Of a stretch of 64,000 nucleotides of DNA, positions 42,081 through 56,339 are shown piece by piece (position 1 is the stretch's first letter; each line of letters opens with the position of its first letter). This DNA comes from Liolophura sinensis. Lineage: Eukaryota > Mollusca > Polyplacophora > Chitonida > Chitonidae. The notes below the pieces were generated by a model. It saw nothing but the letters and a program-made list of their open reading frames with translations, was not told where the DNA came from and made no database searches. The position numbers were made by a program, and so were the translations under genes. The stretch spans positions 317,501-381,500 of the forward strand of contig NC_088303.1 in assembly GCF_032854445.1 (NCBI RefSeq). The letters run 5' to 3'.

Positions 42081-44627
42081 ATAGCAACACTCTGCCTATG
42101 GATAACAACTTCTAGATCATAAACAATGTATATAGCAACACTCTGCCTATGGATAAGAACTTCTAGGTCATAAACTATGTATATAGCAACACTCTGCCTA
42201 TGGATAAGAACTTCTAGGTCATAAACTATGTATATAGCAACACTCTGCCTTTGGACAACAATTTCTAGGTCATAAACTCTGTATATAGCAACACTCTGCC
42301 TTTGGACAACAATTTCTAGGTCATAAACACTGTATATAGCAACACTCTACCTATGGATAACAAACTCTAGATCATAAACTATGTATGTAGCAACACTCTG
42401 CCTATGGACAACAACTTCTAGGTCATAAACTGTGTATATAGCAACACTCTGCCTATGGACAACAAATTCTAGATCATAAACTCTGTATATACCAACACTC
42501 TGCCTATGGATAACATCTTCTAGATCATAAACTTTGTATGTAGCAACACTCTGCCTATGGATAACAACTTCTAGATCATAAACTGTGTATATAGCAACAC
42601 TCTGCCTATGGAAAACAACTTCTAGATCATAAACTCTGTATATACCAACACTCTGCCTATGGACAACAACTTCTAGATCATAAACTCTGTATATAGCAAC
42701 ACTCTGCCTATGGATAACAACTTCTAGATCATAAACTCTGAATATAGCAACACTCTGCATATGGATAACAACTTCTAGATCATAAACTCTGTATATAGCA
42801 ACACTCTGCCTATGGATAAGAACTTCTAGGTCATAAACTATGTATATAGCAACACTCTGCCTTTGGACAACAAATTCTAGATCATAAACTCTGTATATAG
42901 CAACACTCTGCCTATGGACAACAAATTCTAGATCATAAACTCTGTATATAGCAACACTCTGCCTATGGATAACAACTTCTAGATCATAAACTCTGAATAT
43001 AGCCACACTCTGCCTATGGATAACAACTTCTAGATCATAAACTCTGTATATAGCAACACTCTGCCTATGGATAACAACTTCTAGATCATAAACTGTGTAT
43101 ATAGCAACACTCTGCCTATGGGTAACAACTTCTAGATCATAAACTCTGTATATAGCAACACTCTGCCTATGGACAACAACCTCTAGGCCATAAACTCTGA
43201 ATATAGCCACACTCTGCCTATGGATAACAACTTCTAGATCATAAACTATGTATATAGCAACACTCTGCCTATGGATAAGAACTTCTAGGTCATAAACTAT
43301 GTATATAGCAACACTCTGCCTTTGGACAACAATTTCTAGGTCATATACTCTGTATATAGCAACACTCTGCCTATGGACAACAAACTCTAGATCATAAACT
43401 ATGTATGTAGCAACACTCTGCCTTTGGACAACAACTTCTAGGTCATAAACTCTGTATATAGCAACACTCTGCCTTTGGACAACAACTTCTAGATCATAAA
43501 CTTTGTATATAGCAACACTCTGCCTATGGAGAACAACTTCTAGATCATAAACTGTGTATGTAGCAACACTCTGCCTATGGACAACAACTTCTAGATCATA
43601 AACTCTGTATATAGCAACACTCTGCCTATGGACAACAAATTCTAGATCTTAAACTCTGTATATAGCAACACTCTGCCTATGGATAACAAACTCTAGGTCA
43701 TAAACTTTGTATATAGCAACACTCTACCTATCGATAACAACTTCTAGGTCATAAACAATGTATATAGCCACACTCTGCCTATGGATAACAACTTCTAGAT
43801 CATAAACTCTGTATATAGCAACACTCTGCCTATGGATAACAACTTCTAGGTTATAAACTCTGTATATAGCCACACTCTACCTATGGATAAGAACTTCTAG
43901 GTCATAAATAATGTATATAGCAACACTCTACCTATGGATAAGAACTTCTAGGTCATAAACAATGTATATAGCCACACTCTGCCTATGGACAACAACTTCT
44001 GTATATACCAACACTCTAGTATATGAAATCTGTGTACAACAAAGCTCTTCCTATGAGTGAGTGAGTGCTTGGGGTTTAACGTCGTACTCAACAATTTTTC
44101 AGTCATATGACCACGAAGGAATCTTTAGGGTGCATGTACGTGTAGCGTGCCTCCTTGTAGCAGGACGGATTTCCACCGCTCTTTTATTTAGTGCTGCTTC
44201 ACTGAGGACGACTTCACCCGCCCGAGCCATTATACTGATACGGGTCAACCAGTCGTTGAACTATCCCCTTTATGCTAAACGCCAAGCGAGGAAGTTAGAA
44301 CTTCCTCTTTTAAAGTCTTAGGTGTGACTCGATCAAGGATTGATCCTGGATCTACCGGCCCCGAAGCGGACGCTCTACCAACTGTGCTATCCGGGCCGGT
44401 TCTCTCCCTATGAATAACAACATATATGTTATAAACTCTGTATATAACAACACTTTGCCTGTTACATGAATAACAATTTCTAGGTCACAAACTTAGTACA
44501 TAACAACACTGTATACACCAACACTCTGTCTATGCATAACAACTACTGTGTTATAGCAACACTCTGTCTATGCATAACAACTTCTGTGTTATAGCAACAC
44601 TCTGTCTATGTATAGCACTTCTGTGTT
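42081..44627. repeat. 2.55-kb segmental tandem duplication, copy B
   Basis: Second copy of the segment 39535-42080, directly adjacent and in the same orientation. The right boundary falls where both copies end in cacttctgtgttatagcaac. Confidence 0.95.
44057..44401 (-). mobile_element. tRNA-derived SINE family 2, duplicated copy
   Basis: Same element at the equivalent position in duplication copy B, with one substitution and one inserted base relative to 41511-41854. It arrived by segmental duplication rather than a second insertion. Confidence 0.9.
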
Positions 44628-44640
44628 ATAGCAACACTCT

Positions 44641-47600
44641 GCCTATGGATAACAATTTCTAGGCCATCAACGCTCTCTAGAGCAGCACCCTTCCTAAAGC
44701 TAACAACTTTTGGTTATAGGACAGCACTTTTCCTAAAGGTAACAACTTCTGGGTCATAACATATAAATATAACAACTCCCTGCCTATGGATAACAATTTT
44801 CATGTTATAAGCTCTGTATGGAACAGCACTCTTTCTAAAGGTAACCACTTTGGGTTATAACATATGTATATAATAATTCTCTGCCTATGGTTAACAATTT
44901 CTAGGCCATCAACGCTCTCCAGAACAGCACTTTTCCTAAAGGTAACAACTTCTGGGTTATAACATATGTATATAACAACTCTCTGTCTATGGATAACAAT
45001 TAATAGGCCATCAACTCTCTATAGAACAGTACTCTTCCTAAACTTTGCCTGTTACATGAATAACAATTTCTAGGTCACAAACTTAGTACATAACAACACT
45101 GTATACACCAACACTCTGTCTATGCATAACAACTACTGTGTTATAGCAACACTCTGTCTATGCATAACAACTTCTGTGTTATAGCAACACTCTGTCTATG
45201 TATAGCACTTTTGTGTTATAGCAACAATCTGCCTATGGATAACAACTTCTGTGTTATAGCAACAATCTGCCTATGGATAACAACTTCTGTGTTATAGCAA
45301 CCCTCTGCCTATGGATAACAACTTCTGTGTTATAGCAACACTCTGCCTATGGATAACAACTTCTGTGTTATAGCAACACTCTGCCTATGGATAACAATTT
45401 CTGGGTTATAGCAACACTCTGCCTATGGATAACAACTTCTGTGTTATAGCATCACTATGTCTATGAATAACAACTTCTGTGTTATAGCAACACTCTGCCT
45501 ATGGATAACAACTTCTGTGTTATAGCAACACTCTGCCTATGGATAACAATTTCTGGGTTATAGCAACACTCTGCCTATGGATAACAACTTCTGTGTTATA
45601 GCATCACTATGTCTATGAATAACAACTTCTGTGTTATAGCAACACGCTGCCTATGGATAACAACTTCTGTGTTATAGCAACACTCTGCCTATGGATAACA
45701 ATTTCTAGGCCATCAACGCTCTCTAGAGCAGCACCCTTCCTAAAGCTAACAACTTTTGGTTATAGGACAGCACTTTTCCTAAAGGTAACAACTTCTGGGT
45801 CATAACATAACATCTCTATAGAACAGTACTCTTCCTAAAGGTAACAACTTCTGGGTTATAACATATGTATATAACAACTCTCTGCCTATGGATAATTTCT
45901 ATATTATAAGCTCTGTATGGAACAACATTCTTCCTAAAAGTAACAACTTCTGGGATATAACATAGGTATATAAAAACTCTCTCTCTATGGATAACAATTT
46001 CTAGGCCATCAACGCTCTCTATAACAGCACTTTTCCTAAAGGTAACAACGTTTGGGTTATAAAATATGTATATAACAACTCTCTGTCTATAGATAACAAT
46101 CTCTATTCCATCAACTCTCTCTAGATCAGCACTCTTCCTAAAGGTAACAACGTCTGGGTTATAACATATGTACATAACAACTCTCTGTCTATAGATAACA
46201 ATTTCTATTTCATCAACTCTCTCGAGATCAGCACTCTTCCTAAAGGTAACAACTTCTGGGTTATAAAATATGTATATAACAACTCTCTGCATATGGATAA
46301 CAATTTCTAGACCATCAACGCTCTCTAGATCAGCATTTTTCCTAAAGTTAACCACTTTTGAGTTATAACATATGTATGCAACAACTCCTTGTCTATGGAT
46401 AACAATTTCTAAGTTATAAGCTCTGTTTGGAACCACATTCTTCCTGAAGGTAACAACTTCTGGGTTATAACATATGTATATAACAACTCTGTGCCTATGG
46501 ATAACAATTTCTAGGCCATCAACGCTCTCTAGAACAGCAATCTTCCTAAAGGTAACATCTTCTGGGTTATAACATATGTATATAACAACTCTCTGTCTAT
46601 TGATAACAAATTGTAGGCCATCAACTCTCTCTAGAACAGCACTCTTGCTAAAGTTAACAACTTCTGGGTTTTAACATTTGTATATAATAATTTTCTGTCT
46701 ATGGATAAGAATTTCTAGGGTATGAACTCTGTATAGGACAGCACTCTTGCTAAAGGTAACAACTTCTTTGTTATAACATATGTATATAACATCTCTCTGC
46801 ATATGGATAACAATTCCTAGGCCATCAACGCTCTCTAGAACATCATTCTTTTTAAAGGTACCGGTAACGACTTTTGGGTTATAACATACGTATATAACAA
46901 CTCTCTGTCTATGGATAACAATTTCTAAGTTATAAGCTCTGTATGGAACCACATTCTTCCTGAAGGTAACCACTTCTGGGTTATAACATATGTATATAAC
47001 AACTCTCTGCATATGGATAACAATTTCTAAGGCATCAACTCTCTCTAGAACAGCACTCTTCCTAAAGGTAACCACTTTTGGGTTTTAACATATGTATATA
47101 ACAATTCTCTGCCCATGGATAACAATTTGTAGGCCATCAACTCTATAGAACAGCACTCTTCCTAAAGGTAACCACTTTTGGGTTTTAACATCTGTATATA
47201 ATAATTCTCTGCCTATGGATAACAATTTCTAGGCCATCAATGCTCTCTAGAACAGCACTCTTCCTAAAGGTAACATCTTCTGGGTTATAACATATGTATA
47301 TAACAACTTTCTGTCTATTGAAAACAAATTGTAGGCCATCAGCTCTCTCTAGAACAGCACTCTTGCTAAAGTTAACCACTTCTGGGTTTTAACATATGTA
47401 TATAATAATTCTCTGTCTATGAATTACAATTTCTAGGCCACCAACTCTGCATGGAACAGCACTCTTCCTAAAGGTTACCACTTTTGGGTTTTAACATATG
47501 TGTATAACAACTCTCTGTCTATGGATAACAATTTCTAGGCCATCAACGCTCTCTAGAACAGCACCCTTTCTAAAGGTAACAACTTCTGGGTTATAACATA

Positions 47601-48350
47601 TGTATATAACAACTCTTTGTCTATGGATAACAATTTCTATGTTATAAGCTCTGCATGGAACAGCACTCTTCCTAAAGGTAACAACTTCTGGGTTATAACA
47701 TATGTATATGACAATTCTCTGTCTATGGACAACAATTTCTAGGCCATCAACGCTCTGTAGAACAGCACTCTTCCTAAAGGTAACCACTTTTGGGTTGTAA
47801 CATATGTATATAACAACTCTCTGCCTGTGGATAACAATTTGTAGGCCATCAACACTCCCTAGAACAGCACTCTTCCTAAAGGTAACAGCTTCTGGGTTAT
47901 AACATATGTATATAACAACTCTCTGTCTATTGATAACAAATTGTAGGACATCAACTCTCTCTAGAACAGCACTCTTGCTAAAGGTAACAACTTCTTGGTT
48001 ATAACACATGTACATAACTCTCTGTCTATGGATAACAATTTCTAGTTAATGAACTCTGTATAGGACAGCACTCTTCCGAAAGGTAACCACTTCTGGGTTA
48101 TAACATATGTAAATAACAACTCTCTGTCTATGGATAACAATTAATTGGCCATCAACCCTCTATAGAACAGTACTCTTCCTAAAGGTAACAACTTCTGGGT
48201 TATAACATATGTATGTAACAACTCTCTGTCTATTAATAACAAATTGTAGGCCATCAACTCTCTCTAGAACAGCACTCTTGCTAAAGGTAACAACTTCTGG
48301 GTTGTAACATATGTATATAACAGCTCTCTTTCTATGGATAACAATTTCCA
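44641..48350. repeat. 102-bp dimeric derivative of the 51-bp satellite
   Basis: Units alternate between one close to the 51-bp monomer (catatgtatataacaactct then ctgtctatggataacaattt) and a more diverged partner (ggccatcaacgctctctaga then acagcactcttcctaaaggt). Their shadow frame on the minus strand repeats every 34 residues, exactly twice the 17 of the neighbouring array. A segment with 'ttgcctgttacatgaataac' occurs three times (41905, 44451 and 45042), linking the two domains. Simpler 31-35-bp units (cttctgtgttatagcaacac) fill 45180-45700. Confidence 0.93.
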
Positions 48351-48359
48351 TGTTATACT

Positions 48360-50534
48360 TCTGCGTTGTATGCCTGTGTTTCTCCACTTGTCTGTTTTAA
48401 AGGTGGCAAAGCTTTCATTTCGATTTAAAGACCGTATTAAGCCACTGTTACAGATATGACTTTGATTGGCTGTATACATTTATGATTATTAAAGGTTGAG
48501 AACAATGTATAATTTCAATCACAGGTTATGTTCTAGACCTACACTGATTTTACATATACTCAGCTAAAGTCCTGCTTGTAACATTGACTTGATAACGCTG
48601 TCAGAATCAAAGTGTAAACGCTGTCATCTAATAGCGAAGAAAGCCCAGGGGTTGTTATCCATAAGCAATGTGTTGTTCACTTACAAGTACCACCTTCTAG
48701 ATGCCAATCAAAGATGTATGGTCCGGCATATAGAAATTGGTCTATGGTAGCAAATCTGTGTCAGTGGGCTCGTCCTTAAGACATCGAACTATGTACAGGG
48801 AAAACGAGTTTTATATTAAATCAAATTAAATCCTCTTCGACTAACAGTGAGAGATGAAAGCGCCAGTACAGATGTAGTTGTGATCTGTGACCATTGAGAA
48901 CGATTAAGACAGAGCATATCTATTATCTGGTATCGACGCACCGACACCTGGCTCCTAGAGCTAAGCGCATTTCTCATTACCTGACTACTAATCTGGTTTT
49001 AGAGCTTCCACAAGTTGATCACATGTCACCAGCCTAATGCGATTTTAAGTAGTACTAGTGTAGGGCAAGTATTACCATTAAGTGAATAGGTGCATAGAGT
49101 CCAATATTACCCAAGGAGACAGACACATGAATACGTTGTACAGGTTAACGTAAAGTGGCAGAGATTTGCTTCAGGATATTCGAGAAAGACAGGAGAATGA
49201 CGTGGACATTCTTTATGGCTTTCAAAAATAGAGAAAACATTGATGAAAGGCGGCACTGAATGCTAATTTTGAAACACGACTCGTGTATGCCGTAATCAAC
49301 ATATAGGCTACAATTGTCGACATCTATGATTTTATTTACCTTGGCTAACGTTTAAGATGTTATGGAATTATGCAATCATCGACTGCTGCGGGATATTAGT
49401 AAATGCTTTATCCTATTTTCTAAAAAAGAACACAACAGACAAAAATAATTCGAGAATAAAACTCTGTTAATTTTCATCCAAGAAGTAAATGAACACGTAT
49501 GCACGATGGGAGAGCACTTTCCTCATACACCCAGGCGATCAAAGTTTGGACTCAAGGCCCATTTTTGGAATCCTGGTCACATTCGTGAGTTTCCCCTGGG
49601 CCCACCATAAAACTGGTGGCAGGCATACATATTCTTGAGTAAGGCGAAAAACATCAGTGAAATAAACCGTGAAGTACACGTATGTAAGGCGGTGAATGCC
49701 ATATACCATACTCATTTAGTAATGGAGTAATTGTAATTCTACACTATCCACCTCTTTACTACATAAGTGCATTTGGACGGAACGTCTGTATTTTCACGCG
49801 CTGTGCTTCATTCCATTGTGTCTGAATCTGACAACCGGGTTAGGGGATGTATATGCATAATGATATGTAACTTCACCATGGTGGACTGGTTTTCATTACT
49901 TTTTCTCTCTCTCCCTCGACGATATACGCCGAAGCGATGGATCGGTTAACGAGAGCAGGCCATTTACGATCCGAGAAACACCGGGCAGTCGTTTATCTTC
50001 TACTGTCCATGACGTGTGTCACGGAGTCCTATGTTACGTCACTCAGCAGCCGTTATACAGATGTATTTACACGCTACTCAAGCGACTGTGTCTGAATGTA
50101 AACATGTGTTAGCTCGCCCCGGGATGCAGGGCAATAGGGTGGAACAAGGGTGAAATATATAACGGTGAACGGTTGAGCAGCCTGGAGTATCTGTTAGGGT
50201 TAAGTATACATAGGTACACACACCTGGTAAGGCAATGTGTCCATACCGTTACTAGGACTCATGAATTCGTTATACGTAAATAAATAAGCCGTAACTCAGC
50301 TGTTCAAGCGATTATCGTTAGCATTGCTTCGTATGATGCCTGTTTATCCATCTCATTGTATATATGTCTTGGGTTATTCTGGTAATTTGTCACTGTTCGT
50401 ACACCTAAGAATGTTGTTAACAAAGTGTAGAAGCTGAATTCTGGCATGTAAGTCATGTGTATGACCTCCAGTAAGAAATGCAAATCAGAAAATGCCAGTA
50501 AATTCCACAGATATACCTATTTTCGTGTCCATTT
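48360..50534. other. Unique sequence, no gene seen
   Basis: Only short frames. A decayed SINE family 1 tail lies near 49560-49665 (gtgagtttcccctgggccca, then tattcttgagtaaggcgaaa). Confidence 0.5.
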
Positions 50535-50541
50535 ATAACCA

Positions 50542-50542
<1 letters not shown>

Positions 50543-50602
<60 letters not shown>
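50543..50602. repeat. (AT)n microsatellite
   Basis: About 60 bp of alternating A and T. Confidence 0.97.
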
Positions 50603-50606
<4 letters not shown>

Positions 50607-50879
50607 ATAAATATTGTTACAAAGCATGATTTGATCTACACATCTGTGACCAAGTATCCAAATAATTAATTTTCCGTCAAATGGAACACTTTCATACACA
50701 AAGCGCGAGGCGTCTGGAGAAATACAGTAGTTATTGAAAGATGAAATGAAGACGATGGATGTATGACGTTAATAGGCTTGGAAATTGCCAATACCACACC
50801 GTATGTAAGGGAAATACACGGTTAAAGCTTACGCTTAGATTTAACGCCTACGGAAAATTGTACATCAACTTCTGATAAC

Positions 50880-51730
50880 GTTATGTCCAATAAGGTATAT
50901 TCACCTTCTATAGACAAGGTATGTTAACTTTCTGCAGATAAGGTATGTTAACTTTCTCTAGACATTCTGTAGACGGTATAGTCACTTTCTATAGACAAGG
51001 TACATTTACTTTCTGTACACAAGGTATATTAACTTTCTGTAGACAAGGTATAAGGTATATTAACTTTCTGTAGACAAGGTATATTGACTTTCTGTAGACA
51101 AGGTACATGGACTTTCTGTAGTCAAAGGTATATTCACTTTCTGTAGACAAGGTATTTTCACTTTCTGTACACAAGGTATGTTGACTTTCTGTAGACAAGG
51201 TATATTCACTTTCTATAGACAAGTAATATTGACTTTCTGAAGACAAGATATATTGACTATCTGTAGACAAAGTATATCGACTTTCTGTACATTAACTTTC
51301 TGTAGACAAGGTATATTCACATTCTATAGACAATGTATATTAACTTTCTGCAGACAAAGTATATTGACTTTCTGTAGACAAGGTATATTGACTTTCTGTA
51401 GACAAGGTATATTAACTTTCTGTAGACAAGGTATATTGACTTTCTGTGGACAAGGTATATTGACTTTCTGAAGACAAGATATATTAACTTTCTGTAGACA
51501 AGGTATATTCATTTTCTGTAGACAAGGTATATTCACTTTCTGTAGACAAGGTATATTGACCTTCTGTAGACAAGGTATATTGACTTTCTGAAGACAATGT
51601 ATATAAACTTTCTGTAGACAAGGTATATTAACTTTCTGAAGACAATGTATATAAACTTTCTGTAGACAAGGTATATTAACTTTCTGTAGAAAAGGTATAT
51701 TAACTTTCTGTAGACAAGGTATATCGACTA
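50880..51730. repeat. 24-bp minisatellite, about 35 copies
   Basis: Unit ttctgtagacaaggtatatt then gact, with a few 12-bp or longer irregular units near 51040 and 51280. On the minus strand it gives an eight-residue shadow period (LQKVNIPC). Confidence 0.94.
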
Positions 51731-51734
51731 TTTG

Positions 51735-54700
51735 TCAGTTTTGCGCACCGAGAAGCTGAAATATAATACATCGATTTCTGATGATTTTTGTTTGTTTGTT
51801 TTGTACTTTACTCTAACAATTTTTCTAACCTTTATTTAATCTTACAATAATCTTATTAATCTTATTTTTATAAGCTTATTTTATGTATTCCTTAATTCAT
51901 GTTTTATAGATTTATGAAAAAGTTTGAATGATATACACCAGTTTGCAGGCTATATATAATGTTGTCGTTCATTAGTGTGTACGTGTGATTTCTCATCTTA
52001 TTTAATGTACAAATGTTAAGATCAATGACAAAAATTTCTTTCTTATTCCACACATTTATCAGTGTTACAATTCTTTTTATAAATGTCATAAGCTCTCTAT
52101 AGATATTCCGGAAGTTCTTCCAACAGTGTTGTTCTCGTGTTTTCTTGCAGACAGACAGTGGCGTGTCTCAGGAGTCGGGATGAATCCATGCTCTGCAGTA
52201 AGGTGTAAATCACCAGGTTCCTGTCTGTCCAGACAGTGGAATTCCCGCCAATAATACTACCAGTGTCAGACAAAACGCCGAAACCAAGAAAGAGACATAA
52301 CGCGAGTTGCTGACGAAATCTTCGGCAGGCAAGGAAAGGCGGCTTTTGGAATTACTGTATGCGCGCGAAACTTCGCCCGGGGCCGAGAGAATCTGTCGGA
52401 GATCCAGCGAAAATTGAAACCAAAGTGTGGACACACAGATCGCGTATGGAGAAGTCAGATCAGGGAATGTTGAACTCAGGTGTTTTTTTGTAAATAGGTC
52501 ACAAGGTGTTTCAACGAAGACAATAGCTGAAGGAATTGATCTTGCGTTTTCTTTTCGTGTCTAGTTTTTACTATATAATGACAGAAAAGTGCAGAAAAGT
52601 CTTGTCAGAGACGCATTTCATGATGGGAATGTTTTGTTTTCCATATGCAAATGGTTTATGTTCGAGGTGTAATAATGCTAACAGCACGGATGTATTAATG
52701 TTACGCTCCTGTCACAAAGGATTTTGAAATATTACACAAAAGAAATCATAAACAGAAAACGAGAAATTGGTTAAAACAGAAATAAACAGAACTATAAATC
52801 TGCATAATGTCTATCTTACTTAGTGGCGTAATATACGTATAATTTTTTCATAATTTCCATAAAAGCTGAAGTCAATATGTACCCATCTTGTTGATATACC
52901 CATGGGTTTTGTACATAAGCTGAAGTCAACATGCATCCGTCTTGTTTTACCAATGGATTTTCTATATAACAATGAACGAAACGCGTAGTGTAAATTTTTG
53001 GCCAGTGATGTATATTAAAATGATCAGAAAAATTTATTTTAAGTTCATATCTGTGTAACGGTTGACATTTAGTAATCTTTAGACGGATTTCATGGCAAAG
53101 ACGGGATGTGTTGGGAGTGGGCATGCGGTATAGCTACAGACCGATCGACTTCTTTACTTGTATAAGTGTAAAGCAGTAGCTGTGAGAGTGGCAGGTAAAT
53201 ACAACACCTTTACACAGGTGAAAATGTCAGATTCGCGCTTTGTATGTACGTAAATTGACAGCATCTTCCTCTTTGTTTGTTGGCGAGTTTTTATGTCCCT
53301 CTGACCCGAGGGAGGGGACTATTTTTCTTGTGATCCCCTTGTGAGGGCGCAGTAAGCCTAGAATAGAATGGCCCTCGGATGAAACCCTCCGCTCAGCCTC
53401 ACAGTACCTCGCTAATCCTGCCCTGTTTTCCCCCTACAATTCTTGGACGACCCGGCAAGGCCCTCCCGGCTTGTCACCTTCATTCTATGTCAAAACTTTT
53501 CGGGAATTTCCTTCTTTCACACAGACTCGAAAGAATCTTCCCAAGAAACAGGTAAAACAATGCAGCCCCGCAGTAACCGTCCATGTATCATACAGCCGGT
53601 TATATATGTTCTCATTGCATTCGTTTTGAAGATGGTAAAACTTCTTTGTTTCAATAAGCTGGACTGTTAGGAGACAAAGACAAAGAATTGAAATCAGTTT
53701 AATCCGATCATCGTCCGCGTGTGTTTATATGCCTCATTACTCACGTATGATGACCTTTGTCCACGTATAGATACAAATCCACCCAGTTCATATAAGAAAC
53801 TTATCTAAGTGTGAAGTACTATATATTTCCTCTTGTTTTCACCTAATTTCTTTCGATTCACTGTAGTAAGTAATGCATGTTTTTATGTGTACTGAAGGCA
53901 TAGGCCTCGATTTCCTACCAACATACATATAATGATGGCCACCGTATTACATAAGTGAAATATTATTGAGTACAACGAAAAACACAAAGCAAAAAAAAAC
54001 AAAAAAAAACTGAATAAGTGAAGGCACAGGACTATATAATAGCTGAATAAGCCTAGGCGTAGACCATATATAATAATGTATACACTGTTTACGTAGATAT
54101 TTTGACAAAATAACGTTAGTTAGACTTCCACGCTGAATTGATTTTGCTAGGATATATTAAAATTAAGTTTTCGGACAGTGCTTTTTGTAGTTTTCTATAA
54201 GACTGCAAATCACGGCTGTTTAAAATTTGCCCACTGACAGATATCTTTAAGGGTTTTGAAGTTGTTCTTCTCAGCCACTTTGTTTGGCGGATATCATTGG
54301 ATTTCGAGGAAAACTGTTAAAAATCTTCTCAAAAAGCAACGGACAGATCCTTCTATAAAAATTGGTTTGCATATAGAGTAATACTAGTCACTTAAAGATT
54401 GAAAAAGACATTAAGATCCGTTAAGAGCTTGACAGATACTCTCCATTTGAACAATGAACAACATCGAAGCTTGGTATAACTTTGATGTATATTTTGGTGT
54501 AGTTCGGGTCAGTGATTCCTAATCCGCTTTTGTTTTTACGTCTAAGTTTGTAGCTTTTGAAACGTAATCGTAAAAATTATTTTATAGTTTTAATGTTACA
54601 TAATTCCAAAGGCCTGTAAATCGAACATCGGCCTGTAAACTCCGATTAATAATTTTCTCAGCAGCAGTGTTTAAATGGCGTACCCAGAAATAGAAATTTA

Positions 54701-55230
54701 AGTCCATCCATAATTTAACCTAGATTTAGAGAGTTTTAGTAAACAATTACACATTTTCTAAGTGCCATTAGTGATATTAACCGTCCATTGTTCCCAATGC
54801 GGACTGCATGTGTCTCTTAACATATCAGCTTTATGGTGTTGTTCAACGACTGTTACAAACATTGTCATGTTACAAACTGCTGTGAATGTACTGAGGCAGC
54901 AACTGAAACCCATTTGTGCACTCTGCTTGGAATCCCTAAAACTGCAGACAGTTCCACATTCTTTAGCCTCCTGAAAAGAGAAGCGAAGGTTTCACTTATT
55001 GTGCTTATATAGAGCAGAATACAATATAAAACATACTTGTGAATATACTCTGAAATAAATATTTTCAGGCTTGCGCTGAAAATGAAGATATATAAGATTG
55101 GCTCCTTCCATCATGTGCACAACTTCCACTGACGATGCAGAGAGGGACACACCCGTATATGGATTTGATTTCCCACACAGAACCAAGTATACATCTCAAA
55201 ACCAGTAAAACAAATCCATATAGCTTTGCA
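51735..55230. other. Unique sequence with one possible membrane-anchor exon
   Basis: Mostly AT-rich and featureless. At 52210-52434 the minus strand has a 74-codon frame ending in a hydrophobic span (YVSFLVSAFCLTLVVLLAGI), which could be a signal-anchor exon, but the start is not ATG and no partner exon was found. A two-copy direct repeat of about 55 bp lies at 52864-52970. A SINE family 1 tail fragment lies at 53935-53995. Confidence 0.4.
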
Positions 55231-55234
55231 AACT

Positions 55235-55640
55235 AAAGATAGTACATTGTATGCCAGTTACCTACTCAATAACATAAGAGTTGTACATTGTATGCCAGTT
55301 ACGTACACAATAACGTAAGAGTTGTACATTGTATGCCAGTTACCTACTCAAAAACGTAAGAGTTGTACATTGTTTGCCAGTTACTTACTCAATAACGTAA
55401 GAGTTGTACATTGTATGTCAGTTACCTGCTCAATAACACTGCCCGGCTTCCTCCAACCATATAGTGCTGGCCGCCGTTAATAAGTGAAATAATGATGAGT
55501 ACTGCGTAAAACACCAATCAAATAAATAAATAAATACTCAGTAACATGCATAAGAGTTGCACATTGTATGCCAGTTGCCTGCTCAATAGCATAAGAGTTG
55601 TACATTGTATGCCAGTTACCTATTTAATAACACGGAAGTT
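55235..55640. repeat. About 41-bp minisatellite, about 8 copies, interrupted by a SINE fragment
   Basis: Unit acattgtatgccagttacct then actcaataacgtaagagttgt. A SINE family 1 core-tail fragment (55440-55535: tgctggccgccgttaataag ... caaataaataaataa) splits the array. Confidence 0.88.
55440..55535 (+). mobile_element. SINE family 1 fragment inside the 41-bp array
   Basis: Matches the family from cccggcttcctccaaccata to the terminal caatcaaataaataaataaa. Confidence 0.8.
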
Positions 55641-56339
55641 GCAACAACTGAAACTTGCGCAGAAAAAGTTCATGAATGCCTTACAAATTTTCTTCGAACA
55701 TTATTCTTTATGCACTAATTTACAAAGAAGTGGTTTGGTGGCCAACTCTTGAAGACAAGATTTTTCTAAAATTTCGTATGCAGATAGAGTGATGAAAAAA
55801 GCGTTGAAATTCATTCCCAGCTTAAAACCTTGCCAATGGTCAAATATGTAACTCTACCAAAAGTGTGGAATATTGATATAACCTTGATAATATAACTCTG
55901 TAAATAAAAAGTTATCTGAGAATTGTAAACTTTGTGTAAAGTGTGCCATTTAACCCCGCCAATGACATTAAGGTGTGATCAACAGTTTTCCTGCTGGAAG
56001 TGTTTGATTTGTTATTTGTTATTCCTCTATTTTGAGAATAATAAACAATTGAAGCCTCGCGTTTTACACAAACTTAAGCAGTAACTCAGATGATGTGCTC
56101 TTTTAAAAGTCTGTTCTTTTTCTGCCGTGGATGTCTGTATGATTTTCCAAAGCAGCAGTGCTAATTTTTCATATAAACTGATTCAAAATTTGTTGTTGTT
56201 TAAAAGGCACCTTCTCTTGGAGAAAAACCAAAATAGTACATATAAGGTCTTTACCGTGCCTGTTTATAAATCTCCTCACAGTCTACAAAGATGAGGGGCT
56301 AATGGTCGACAAAACCTCCTGGCGGCTTTAATGGTAGCT

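Larger units (their letters stand above)
37240..44640. repeat. 51-bp satellite array, about 130 units, with large-scale duplication
   Basis: Unit tatatagcaacactctgcct, then atggataacaacttctagat, then cataaactctg. The 51-bp length and lack of stops on the minus strand give shadow frames of up to 409 codons with a 17-residue period (VVIHRQSVAIYRVYDLE). Blocks of units recur over distances of about 2.4-2.5 kb. Two copies of a second SINE interrupt the array. Confidence 0.96.

Noticed and set aside
37191-43210. Minus-strand frames of 409 and 287 codons with a 17-residue period
   Set aside because: The 51-bp satellite unit has no stop in this frame. The starts are GTG codons inside the repeat, no splice or promoter context is seen, and many substitutions are non-synonymous.
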